A stretch of 7,606 bases of DNA from Bacteroidota bacterium. Lineage in GTDB: Bacteria; Bacteroidota; Bacteroidia; Flavobacteriales_F; PHOS-HE28. The stretch is taken from contig JAEZCB010000221.1 of the NCBI GenBank assembly GCA_023412755.1, positions 1 through 7,606 on the forward strand, given 5' to 3'. Positions 1 through 6,797 of this stretch are shown piece by piece (positions within the stretch are counted from its first letter, which is position 1; the number at the start of each line of letters is the position of its first letter). The position numbers and the translations under genes were made by a program. The notes beneath the pieces were generated by a model. That model made no database searches. It was not told the origin of the DNA and saw only the letters and a list, made by a program, of their open reading frames with translations.

Positions 1-159
1 GTTCAGGCTGGCCACGAGGAATTGGTCATTCACCCAATCGAGTTTATCACAACTGGTGAATATGAGCCGGTCCTGGCCGATGGGCAGGCAGAAGCCCTCC
101 CCGTTGGCGATAGCGCTGGTGTTGCCATCGGAGAAGTTGTGCCGGTTGTCGATGATGCG
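1..159. repeat. Near-identical direct repeat, copy 1 (in paralog A)
   Basis: Positions 1-159 match 1971-2129 with no gap and only two differences (118 G against T; 122 T against C); the first 117 bases are identical. On the minus strand the differences give one Ser-to-Asn change and one silent change. Beyond 159 similarity falls abruptly, and a one-codon length difference appears shortly after. The left limit is unknown because the repeat reaches the window edge. It is an internal segment of the duplicated coding sequence, not a mobile element. Confidence 0.93.
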
Positions 160-927
160 TTCATTGTTCCCTGTGGTGCGGAGTATGTAGCCTCCGCCCG
201 CCATACCATCACCCGCACTATCCATCACCCGCAACGTATAGCATCCGTCCGGTAGGCAACATCCACTGGTGATAACGGCATTGCTGGGCATTCCACTCTG
301 GGAGCACACAGGGATGGACAGCCCTTCAGGGATCAACTCGAAACTCGTTTGGGAACCATTGGCATCGGTCTGGAATTCCAGAGTAAGGCCATTCTCAGGG
401 CAGGGATGGTTCGTATCACCGCAGCTGATCGTGAGATCGAAGCTCCCGGTATTGCCGGTAGTTCCGGTAACATAGATGTAGTACTGGGTATTCGCGGTCG
501 CTGTCCAGGTAGTGGAGGATACTACCCCACCACCACAAACATTGGCTCCGCCAGGACCTTGATCATCATCATTTCCTTTGATGCAGCTGAGACTTCCACA
601 ACTACCGGCATACACACCGATCTTGGTATTGTAGCTGCTGCCACATAAACTGGCCACCATATCGCCATTCCAACCCTGAACAACATACCATACTCCTCCT
701 GCTGTGTTCATGGTAACGATGCATGGGCCTGGTGAACCGGTCGTGGTGGAATTTATCGTAGTACCACTGATCGTGCTATTGCACTCGATCGCTATGGCAT
801 TCGCGCATAGGTCGTTCCCTGGTGCCTGCGCCCAGGCATTGCCAAGGAACAAGGTATACATGATCATAAGGAACACCACCATGTGCCATGTCGCCGGCCT
901 GTTCCTCGGGGTTTGGGGTCTCATCAT
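1..927 (-). CDS. Secreted Cys-rich T9SS-type surface protein, paralog A (C-terminal part missing)
   Basis: Reading the minus strand from an ATG at 927 gives 309 uninterrupted codons to the window edge, so the gene is intact as far as visible but lacks its C-terminus. A second ATG follows at once (924); an internal ATG at codon 16 (882) would also leave a signal peptide. The N-terminus has a basic stretch, a hydrophobic core (VVFLMIMYTLFLG) and a likely cleavage after AWA, before QAPGNDLCANAI. A first Cys-rich beta-sandwich-like domain covers about residues 35-170. A second follows, with CLPDGCYTLRVMDSAGDGM, a motif common in secreted Bacteroidota proteins. It is a paralog of the complete gene upstream at 1020-2897: about 66% identical over the first domain, nearly identical over the last 53 visible residues. 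The gap between the two genes is 92 bp with no clear terminator, so co-transcription is possible. The missing end presumably carries the same fibronectin-like modules and T9SS domain (inference). Specific function unknown. Confidence 0.85.
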   Translation of the reverse strand, partial: MMRPQTPRNRPATWHMVVFLMIMYTLFLGNAWAQAPGNDLCANAIAIECNSTISGTTINSTTTGSPGPCIVTMNTAGGVWYVVQGWNGDMVASLCGSSYNTKIGVYAGSCGSLSCIKGNDDDQGPGGANVCGGGVVSSTTWTATANTQYYIYVTGTTGNTGSFDLTISCGDTNHPCPENGLTLEFQTDANGSQTSFELIPEGLSIPVCSQSGMPSNAVITSGCCLPDGCYTLRVMDSAGDGMAGGGYILRTTGNNERIIDNRHNFSDGNTSAIANGEGFCLPIGQDRLIFTSCDKLDWVNDQFLVASLN

Positions 928-1019
928 CTTATCAGTCGGTTCATTGGGTATGCTATCGGACACTCCAGCAGAATGGACTCTCGGTAATTGGATAGAGGGT
1001 ATGTTGATCAGCGCTTTTG

Positions 1020-2897
1020 CTATTGGATCACCAGGCGCTGGATATACTGATCATCGCCTACGGTGATGCTCACTACGTACACTCCCGCATGCATCCTACC
1101 AAACAGGTCCAGATAGGTGGTCATATGCTCATCGGAACTGGAAAAGGATGAACCCAGGATCCTGCTGCCTTGCATGTCGAAAAGTTCGACGATCACAGGA
1201 TCGGTACCATCGCCGATATCTTCCAATGAAAGGAATAGTCGTTCCCCATTGTTCGGATTGGGCCAGATGGTCACATGCGGGGGTGCCATACGTGGTTCGT
1301 TGATCTCCGACCTTAGATCTGGTATTTGCCCAGCGCCCTGGCCCATATCGGTACCGATGTTCAGTGTGCAGACCTCTCCCCAGGGACACCACTGGCCATT
1401 CTTGTAAGCACGCACATCCACCATGTACTGGGAGCCAGTGACCAGTGGAGGCAATGGTTCGCTCCAGAATAAGCGGGTGAAATAGCTATTGGATGTACGG
1501 ACCACTTCATATCCTTCGGCAGGTTGCCGGAAACGGAACTGATATTGGGTGGCTCCGCTCACCGGGCGTGCGTGAACGAATGAATTGAAGTCCCATGTGC
1601 GATACTGGCCACAACTCAGGAATTGGTTGTAGGGTATGTCCATCAACTTGGTGGTAGGGCATTCCGCTGCCACGGGATCGATCATGAAACGGCATGCGGG
1701 TCCCCATTCCAAGGGTTCTCCTTCCACCACTCCGCGCACCCGTACGTTCAGCAGCACATGCTGTGGTATGTGGTAGGCGGATGCCCAATTGTTTATACGC
1801 AGGTGTGCCGCGCGGGCCGCACCGGTGCCGTACCCATGGGAGGTGTTATGGCCGCGGAACCAGCGGAAACTATAACTGCCATTGGGATCGAAGAACCAGA
1901 ACTCATAGCCGGAGTCCGCATCCTGCTGGTTGTTGGGCGCACCGGCCACCCATTCCGCACTAACAGCGGCGTTCAGGCTGGCCACGAGGAATTGGTCATT
2001 CACCCAATCGAGTTTATCACAACTGGTGAATATGAGCCGGTCCTGGCCGATGGGCAGGCAGAAGCCCTCCCCGTTGGCGATAGCGCTTGTGCTGCCATCG
2101 GAGAAGTTGTGCCGGTTGTCGATGATGCGCATGTCATCCGTAGTGCGCAGGATATAGCCTCCGTTCATGATCCCATCACCCGCTTGATCAAAGACGCGTA
2201 AACGGTAGCAATCATCTGGCAGGCAACAAGTGAAGGTGAAGATCCCCTCCCCAGGGATCCCTGAACCATTGCAGACCGGCAGATCGAGATCCAAGGGTAA
2301 TATCTCCCAACTGGTCTGCTCGGCCATAGCATCAGTTTGTAACTCAAGCACCAGCCCATTTTCAGAACATGCGGCATTCGCATCGCCACAGAGAATGGTC
2401 AGGTCGAAAGAGCCTGTTCCCGAGGAAAAACCAGTGACGTATATATAATAGGTGATACCTTCCGAAGCCATCCATGATGTGGAGGAGACAACGCCACCAT
2501 CACAAATACCGGTTCCCCCGGGGCCAAGGTCATCATCATTTCCTGCCACGCATGTAAGGCTTCCGCATACGCCAGAGAAAACACCGATCTTGGTATCGTA
2601 GCTGCTTCCACATAATGCGGCCTTCATTCCCCCATTCCAACCTTGAACAGTGAACCATACGCCGCCAGCGCTGGAGAATGAAGTGATGCAGGTGCCCGGG
2701 GCACCCGTGGTCGTAGCGCCAACAGTGCTGCCGCTCGAAATAGAGTTACAGTGCACAGGTATGGCATTGGCGCAAAGGTCATTGGCTGGTGCTTGTGCAC
2801 TGGTCTGCGATAGCGTCAGCAGGACGGTCGTGATCAAGAAAGCGGTACGTACCATGGTGGAGGGTTGTACCCAATTGGCCTTTGGATTGCGATTCAT
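1020..2897 (-). CDS. Secreted T9SS type A sorting domain-containing protein, paralog B
   Basis: This complete 625-residue protein is predicted to cross the inner membrane by Sec and the outer membrane by the type IX system. The signal peptide has its hydrophobic core at about 18-34, with likely cleavage near SAQA/PAND. ATG codon 15 (2855) is an alternative start that gives a more compact signal. Domains in order: a Cys-rich beta-sandwich-like domain (about 38-172, containing NDLCANAIPVHC and GNDDD); a second Cys-rich domain (174-280, with CLPDDCYRLRVFDQAGDGI); two fibronectin-like modules (about 285-410 and 412-515), each closing in a similar strand (WGPACRFMI, WGEVCTLNI); and a C-terminal sorting domain (541-625). 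The last has the usual start (HVTIWPNPNNGERL), a middle strand (VELFDMQGSRIL) and the AGVYVVSITVGD ending. No catalytic motif is visible, so a structural, adhesive or binding role is likelier than an enzyme (inference). It lies just upstream of paralog A. The stop is TAG. Confidence 0.92.
   Translation of the reverse strand: MNRNPKANWVQPSTMVRTAFLITTVLLTLSQTSAQAPANDLCANAIPVHCNSISSGSTVGATTTGAPGTCITSFSSAGGVWFTVQGWNGGMKAALCGSSYDTKIGVFSGVCGSLTCVAGNDDDLGPGGTGICDGGVVSSTSWMASEGITYYIYVTGFSSGTGSFDLTILCGDANAACSENGLVLELQTDAMAEQTSWEILPLDLDLPVCNGSGIPGEGIFTFTCCLPDDCYRLRVFDQAGDGIMNGGYILRTTDDMRIIDNRHNFSDGSTSAIANGEGFCLPIGQDRLIFTSCDKLDWVNDQFLVASLNAAVSAEWVAGAPNNQQDADSGYEFWFFDPNGSYSFRWFRGHNTSHGYGTGAARAAHLRINNWASAYHIPQHVLLNVRVRGVVEGEPLEWGPACRFMIDPVAAECPTTKLMDIPYNQFLSCGQYRTWDFNSFVHARPVSGATQYQFRFRQPAEGYEVVRTSNSYFTRLFWSEPLPPLVTGSQYMVDVRAYKNGQWCPWGEVCTLNIGTDMGQGAGQIPDLRSEINEPRMAPPHVTIWPNPNNGERLFLSLEDIGDGTDPVIVELFDMQGSRILGSSFSSSDEHMTTYLDLFGRMHAGVYVVSITVGDDQYIQRLVIQ
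1971..2129. repeat. Near-identical direct repeat, copy 2 (in paralog B)
   Basis: This is the partner of the segment at 1-159, in the same orientation and in the same reading frame of the complete paralog. It encodes roughly residues 257-309, from RIIDNRHNFSDG to DQFLVASLN, which spans the end of the second Cys-rich domain and the start of the third module. The tract probably continues to the right-hand neighbour's homolog outside the window, which cannot be seen. Confidence 0.93.
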
Positions 2898-3126
2898 TGT
2901 CGTTTTTGTACTGGCGATCGACTATTCTTCATCTTATCATGATACACTCGCGCAACTCGGGCAAAAAGCTCCTGGCCCCATGAGACGAATTGGTCTCATT
3001 TTGGTGATCGGCCGGCAAATTATCCCTGTTTTCAGGCAGAGAAGGGCGGCTTGTGGAGCACATTCATATTAAACATATGTGAGTGTGCTTATTTCATCCA
3101 CGAATAGAAAAGAGTAATCAATTTCC
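2898..3126. other. Divergent intergenic region between the secreted-protein genes and the membrane protein gene
   Basis: These 229 bp must hold the promoters of two divergent units. No convincing Bacteroidota promoter (TTTG about 20 bp before TAnnTTTG) was found on either strand. The stretch from 3060 to 3126 is clearly A+T-richer than the surrounding coding DNA, as expected for a promoter of the plus-strand gene. A 10-bp perfect palindrome (TATCATGATA, 2935-2944) and a longer one at 2980-2999 are present. A plus-strand open frame that enters this region from 2650 is antisense to a real gene and is not supported. Confidence 0.5.
2980..2999. promoter_or_regulatory. 20-bp near-perfect palindrome, candidate operator
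   Basis: The sequence ATGAGACGAATTGGTCTCAT pairs with itself at nine of ten positions; only the G/G pair at 2987/2992 breaks the symmetry. It lies in the divergent intergenic region, 83 bp from the start of the secreted-protein gene and 127 bp from that of the membrane-protein gene. This fits a binding site for a dimeric regulator. A hairpin terminator is less likely because no gene runs into it from either side, although TTTT follows on the plus strand. No regulator gene is in the window. The role is inferred from symmetry and position only. Confidence 0.35.
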
Positions 3127-3786
3127 ATGACGGCGAAATGGAGGATGATAGATGATATGAAGGACCGATGGCTTCAAGCATGGCATGATCGGAGCTGGCG
3201 GCATGCATTTATCCTGGCCCTTATGGCAGCCTTGCCGGTGGTGGCCATGTTGCCGCTGTTCTTTCAATACCTCGAGCAGAAGCCAGGGATGCGCATCGAA
3301 GACCCTCTGCTCAAGTTGATCGGTCCTGTGGATGTATCGGCCCTGACCTTTACCACGCTTTATGCCTTGATCCTGGCCGGCATTCTTTTCCTTGGCCGAT
3401 CTCCCTACCGTTTATTGCAGTTGCTGCACGCCTATGTAGTGCTCTTACTGCTGCGGATGTGCACCATGCATCTGCTGACCCTGGAACCTCCTGAAACCAT
3501 AATTCCATTGGTGGATCCCATCACCCAGGTATTTTATCCGGAAGAGCGCCCCTTTTTGAAAGACCTGTTCTTCAGCGGCCATACCGCTACGCTTGTCCTA
3601 TTCGCGCTGGCTGTTCAGGGGCCTTTGCGAACGCTCATGGCCATGGGTGCTACCCTTATGGCGTTCCTCGTACTGATCCAGCATGTGCACTATACAGTTG
3701 ATGTCCTTGTAGCGCCCCTCTTCGCGGTCCTTGCCTGGATCTTGGGCGGGTGGTCCTTGAATATTCTCGGTGTACGCCGGGTATGA
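3127..3786 (+). CDS. Sphingomyelin synthase-like / PAP2-family integral membrane protein
   Basis: The product is a 219-residue membrane protein with about six hydrophobic segments (near 26-46, 71-90, 96-113, 153-166, 168-185 and 192-209). Three regions match the signature motifs of the sphingomyelin-synthase-like branch of PAP2 proteins: LLRMCTMHLLTL (109-120, like the RxxTMxxT motif), DLFFSGHTATL (146-156) and HVHYTVDVLVA (186-196). The implied triad His152, His188 and Asp192 is intact with the family spacing of four residues between the last two. Relatives transfer phospholipid head groups or hydrolyse lipid phosphates. The classical PAP2 KxxxxxxRP motif was not seen, which favours the synthase-like branch. 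The substrate cannot be determined. ATG 3127 was chosen as the longest; ATG 3145 and 3157 are alternatives, the last with GGAGG at 3140-3144, twelve bases upstream. The gene ends 13 bp from the convergent dehydrogenase gene. Confidence 0.82.
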   Translation: MTAKWRMIDDMKDRWLQAWHDRSWRHAFILALMAALPVVAMLPLFFQYLEQKPGMRIEDPLLKLIGPVDVSALTFTTLYALILAGILFLGRSPYRLLQLLHAYVVLLLLRMCTMHLLTLEPPETIIPLVDPITQVFYPEERPFLKDLFFSGHTATLVLFALAVQGPLRTLMAMGATLMAFLVLIQHVHYTVDVLVAPLFAVLAWILGGWSLNILGVRRV

Positions 3787-3799
3787 TCAGACCCGGGAA

Positions 3800-4609
3800 T
3801 TACTCCATGCCCTTCTTCGGCAGCCGCTTCAAATAGATGCTGCTGGCGACACCCTCTGTCACCGCGGAGGGTACCAGCTTCTGCAGTTTCACCGTGAATG
3901 CGTTGGAGACTCCAGGCACTACCACGGCTTTGTTCTTCAACAGGCCCGCCACCGCTGCCTTGGCCACAGGTTCCGGTGGGGTGGCGAATTTGTTCGCGAG
4001 TTCTTCCATGGCCTGCATACCCGCACGCTCTATGAAACCTGTGCTCACGGTACCCGGGCATACACAGGTCACGTTCACACTTCCCCTTAGCTCCATCCGC
4101 AGCGAACGGGACCAACGCATCAGGAATGCCTTGGATGATGCGTATATCGCCATGCTGGCCAATGCATGGAAAGCGGTCATGCTCGATACATTAAGAAGGT
4201 AGGCCTGCTTTTGTTTCTTCAGGTGGGGAAGGAGCTTATGGGCGAGTGACACAGGAACCTCCATGTTCAGCCGCATCATGCGCAACTGCTCCTCCAGTCC
4301 GAGTGTTTCGAATAGGCCCCAATTGGCCTGGCCGGCATTGTTCACCAGGCATGTGAGGGGAGAGCCATGGGCCAGGGTCTCCTGTACCAATCGGTCCACC
4401 GCGCCATGCTCGAGTATGTCTGCCACCACCAGATGTACCCTTCCGCCATTCAGCCTCCCGGCCTCTTCCTGCAAGGCCTTCAGGCCATTCGCATTACGGG
4501 CGGTGGCAATTATCCCGAAACCATGGCGGGCGAGTTCCATGGCGATGGCCTTGCCGATGCCCTGGCTGGCACCCGTTACTAAAGCATAGCCCTTGTCCAT
4601 GGTGCTCAT
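3800..4609 (-). CDS. SDR family NAD(P)-dependent oxidoreductase
   Basis: This 269-residue classical short-chain dehydrogenase has a Rossmann fold expected to bind NAD(P)H and reduce a carbonyl or oxidise an alcohol in the cytoplasm. Visible motifs are the cofactor-binding TGASQGIG (12-19), NNAG (90-93) and the catalytic tetrad Asn115, Ser143, Tyr156 and Lys160 (YASSK). PGTVSTGF (185-192) follows as in most members. An Arg soon after beta-strand 2 (TARNANGL, 37-44) hints at NADP(H) preference. Overall it resembles the DltE/COG0300-like group, which includes 3-ketoacyl and hydroxysteroid reductases, but the substrate is not readable. The start ATG overlaps the stop of the upstream oxygenase gene as ATGA (4606-4609), which supports this start over ATG 4600 and suggests translational coupling. 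The C-terminus is basic (KRLPKKGME). Confidence 0.93.
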   Translation of the reverse strand: MSTMDKGYALVTGASQGIGKAIAMELARHGFGIIATARNANGLKALQEEAGRLNGGRVHLVVADILEHGAVDRLVQETLAHGSPLTCLVNNAGQANWGLFETLGLEEQLRMMRLNMEVPVSLAHKLLPHLKKQKQAYLLNVSSMTAFHALASMAIYASSKAFLMRWSRSLRMELRGSVNVTCVCPGTVSTGFIERAGMQAMEELANKFATPPEPVAKAAVAGLLKNKAVVVPGVSNAFTVKLQKLVPSAVTEGVASSIYLKRLPKKGME

Positions 4610-5454
4610 CGCACCAGGTGCTGGAACTTATGGTAGATGGGTGTGGGGCTTTCCGCTGTCTTTGGGGAATATTTCCCACAGATGATCGGTATGTACATCA
4701 CACGGCGCCGGCTAGCTTCACCTACAAGGGCACTTCGCTGCACTCTATGCCAGCATCGTCCATCATGCACGGTAAGGTCCCCGGCCTTTATCGCGAAACC
4801 AACTTCATCCTTGTCCGGCCGGATATCCTTGAAATAGCGTTTGCGGAAGATCATTCCCAAGATGCTCTGCCTGTGGGTGCCCGGGATAAGACGGAGGCCC
4901 CCATTCTCGGGATGCTGGTCGTCCAGGTGGATCCCCACGTTGAGCATGGGCAGGATCTTTTTCCCAAGGAACAGGTCGCGGATGGAATCGGTGTGCCACC
5001 CCATCTGGGTGAAATTACTGGAATCGGTGTTCACATAGTGATTCACCACAAGCCCATCCTTTTCATTGATGCCCAGCCTCGCACCGGCTCCTACAAGGTC
5101 CAGTAACGCATTGAGCCGTGGATCGCGCAGGATATCGGCCAATATCGGATGGTGCTGGTTGGCGAAGGCAAAACGCTGAACGATCTTTCTTCCATCCACA
5201 TCATTGCCGAACTTGATGGGTATGCCATTCACCATGGTGGTGCCCTCCTGGATCCACCTTTCCTGGACCTCCTCAATGGCGTTGATGATGGTGCGTACGG
5301 TGGAACGGTCTATAAAGGAAGGGAAATGAAGAAAGCCATTCTTGTTGAAAAACTCCCGCTGGTCCTGCGTTAGATGCGGCCCAAGGGGGGTACCGGAGGG
5401 TATGATCTGTGCCACTGATGCGTGGGTTGAGACGCGCACGAAGGTAGGATCCAT
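4606..5454 (-). CDS. Phytanoyl-CoA dioxygenase (PhyH) family Fe(II)/2-oxoglutarate oxygenase
   Basis: The product, 282 residues from ATG 5454, is a PhyH-like non-haem iron oxygenase, a family that hydroxylates substrates while decarboxylating 2-oxoglutarate. The conserved region opens with LTQDQREFFNKNGFLHFPSF (29-48). The iron-binding facial triad is intact: His154 and Asp156 in GWHTDS, and His236 in DGRCWHRVQ. Arg250, in EASRRRVMY, is the likely 2-oxoglutarate anchor. ENGGLRLIPGTHRQS (183-197) is the usual strand before the distal motifs. The frame stays open upstream to a TTG at 5508 (300 residues); ATG 5454 is preferred because TTG starts are rare and the extra 18 residues look unconserved. 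It is the first gene of a two-gene unit with the dehydrogenase. An alcohol made by the oxygenase could be a dehydrogenase substrate, but that link is inference. Family members act on acyl-CoAs and many small molecules, so the substrate is open. Confidence 0.9.
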   Translation of the reverse strand: MDPTFVRVSTHASVAQIIPSGTPLGPHLTQDQREFFNKNGFLHFPSFIDRSTVRTIINAIEEVQERWIQEGTTMVNGIPIKFGNDVDGRKIVQRFAFANQHHPILADILRDPRLNALLDLVGAGARLGINEKDGLVVNHYVNTDSSNFTQMGWHTDSIRDLFLGKKILPMLNVGIHLDDQHPENGGLRLIPGTHRQSILGMIFRKRYFKDIRPDKDEVGFAIKAGDLTVHDGRCWHRVQRSALVGEASRRRVMYIPIICGKYSPKTAESPTPIYHKFQHLVR

Positions 5455-5611
5455 ATTCACTGTTTCATCACTTGACCATAGATGTCCGAATTCCGATGGA
5501 AACTTCAATGCCGCCTCTCTTCAAGATCCATGCACAAAGGCAGCCTGGGGAGGGCCATCCGCACTTACTTGAGGGGCTTGACAGCCAGGGGGCGTATCCT
5601 TATGGGAGCAC

Positions 5612-6598
5612 GTGCGTACAAAAGGCCACTTTTATAGGCCCGTGAAGCATCTGCCTTACTTCCTGCTCCTCTTTGGGATAGCCGTGCCAGTAGGGTATGC
5701 GTTGGCCCAAAGCACGCCCTGCGGAGACCTATCCGTGACCATGGTGGATGCTGGTGATCCGATCAAGCTCTGTCCCGGCCAGAAGGAGGTGCGGTTGGCG
5801 GGGAGGGTATGTGGGCCCTGGATCACCGCTACCTGGAGCACCACTGGAGATGGTCAGTTCCTGCCGGATGCACATTCGCTCGATGCCACCTATCGCCTTG
5901 GGTCCAAGGATCTGTTGAATGGGGTCCGGCTCCACCTCACCACCGCTGGTGATGAGGTGGTATCCGATGAGGTGCATATCAACATCGAGGATCGTATCAC
6001 CGTGGACGCCGGCCCAGATGTCACCGCCTGTTTCGATACACCCGGCATCACCCTTTCGGGCCTTATCCAAGGTTCTGGTGTCACAGGGGAATGGAGCACC
6101 TCTGGTGATGGTCGTTTCAATGATGGGGCGGTGGAGATCAATGCTGTCTATCTGCCAGGTGCACATGATCTTTCCCAACGTGGCGTTTGGGTGCATCTTA
6201 CCAGCACAAGCAATGGAGGCTGCCAGCCCGGGAAGGATAGTTTGCTGATCACCTTCCATCCCAAACCAGAAGTTCGCGCCGGGGAGGATGCCCGGATCTC
6301 CGCAGGGGAGCAATACCTATTGCAGGGCGAAGTGTTCCAGGCAGGTCGGTCCAGTTGGACAACATCCGGACAAGGCATATTGACCGATCAGCTTTACCAA
6401 AGTGTGGCGGCCGATGCAGGTGAGCGGCTCCATTTCATCCTGCAGGCCAGCAATGGTTGTGGCATCGCAACGGACACGCTTCATGTGGAGGTCATGCATT
6501 CCTCCTTCACCGATGCTCCTGAGAAGACAAGGAGAGCCCATGGCATGTCCTTCGGTGATCCCGACCGCACTCCAGACTTTCGTCAGAAACAGTACTAG
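5612..6598 (+). CDS. Secreted protein with three Ig/PKD-like repeats, no visible sorting domain
   Basis: This 328-residue protein has a Sec signal peptide (hydrophobic core about 15-30, cleavage probably after ALA, residue 32). The start is GTG 5612 or, equally plausibly, GTG 5642, which gives a compact signal starting MKHLPYFLLLFG; no in-frame ATG exists near the start. The mature part has three beta-rich repeats of about 75-85 residues, each with a Trp-centred motif: WSTTGDGQF (75-83), WSTSGDGRF (161-169) and a decayed WTTSGQGIL (249-257). The second and third open with AGPDVTAC and AGEDARIS. Such repeats are common in large Bacteroidota surface proteins, where they usually precede a T9SS or gliding-associated C-terminal domain. 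Here the protein ends in a short basic tail (KTRRAHG...FRQKQY) with no sorting signal, and the three frames after the stop at 6598 do not encode one either. It may be periplasmic, released by another route, or a shortened relic. Function unknown. Confidence 0.8.
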   Translation: MRTKGHFYRPVKHLPYFLLLFGIAVPVGYALAQSTPCGDLSVTMVDAGDPIKLCPGQKEVRLAGRVCGPWITATWSTTGDGQFLPDAHSLDATYRLGSKDLLNGVRLHLTTAGDEVVSDEVHINIEDRITVDAGPDVTACFDTPGITLSGLIQGSGVTGEWSTSGDGRFNDGAVEINAVYLPGAHDLSQRGVWVHLTSTSNGGCQPGKDSLLITFHPKPEVRAGEDARISAGEQYLLQGEVFQAGRSSWTTSGQGILTDQLYQSVAADAGERLHFILQASNGCGIATDTLHVEVMHSSFTDAPEKTRRAHGMSFGDPDRTPDFRQKQY

Positions 6599-6742
6599 GG
6601 TTTCAATGATGTGAGTGCAAGGGGGGCCTTGTCCACTTGCGCACCGACCCGGTCCTGTACTCGTGCTCGCATCAGCCGAGCCTATTTGATCAGGGTCCTT
6701 CGGCCGTTCACTCATTGATCCCTCCCTCGCACTTCGCAATGG

Positions 6743-6775
6743 AAAAAGCGAAGGGGCCACTCGCGCAGCCCCTTC
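6743..6775 (-). terminator. Intrinsic terminator of dnaA
   Basis: On the minus strand an 8-bp G+C-rich stem (GAAGGGGC, 6775-6768, with GCCCCTTC, 6757-6750) closes a 10-base loop. GC and a run of five T (6747-6743) follow. It starts 22 bp after the dnaA stop codon. On the plus strand no T-run follows the stem, so it should act on dnaA transcription only. Confidence 0.82.
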
Positions 6776-6797
6776 ATCATCCCATCGGATCCTCGTC

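Noticed and set aside
1623..2201. A 192-codon plus-strand open frame, with a shorter counterpart at 22-255, antisense to the secreted-protein genes
   Set aside because: It lies entirely opposite a well-supported gene. Its apparent conservation in both places simply follows from the near-identical repeat on the other strand. No signal, domain or family resemblance was seen.
2650..3072. A 140-codon plus-strand open frame spanning the start of the T9SS gene and the intergenic region
   Set aside because: Most of it is antisense to the signal peptide and first domain of the T9SS protein, the composition looks random and no motif is present.
3787..3799. Search for a bidirectional terminator between the convergent membrane-protein and dehydrogenase genes
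   Set aside because: The gap is only 13 bp and no stable hairpin with a T-run was found in it or its edges.
5578..5606. TTGACA followed 17 bases later by TATGGG, resembling a sigma-70 promoter
   Set aside because: Bacteroidota primary sigma factors prefer a different consensus, the -10 part is poor, and the implied start of transcription falls at about 5613, after one of the two possible start codons.
6615..6644. Short inverted repeat (CAAGG/CCTTG with a GGGG loop, plus a looser GTGCAAG/CTTGCGCAC pairing) after the three-repeat protein gene
   Set aside because: The perfect stem is only five base pairs and no T-run follows, so it is not a convincing terminator.
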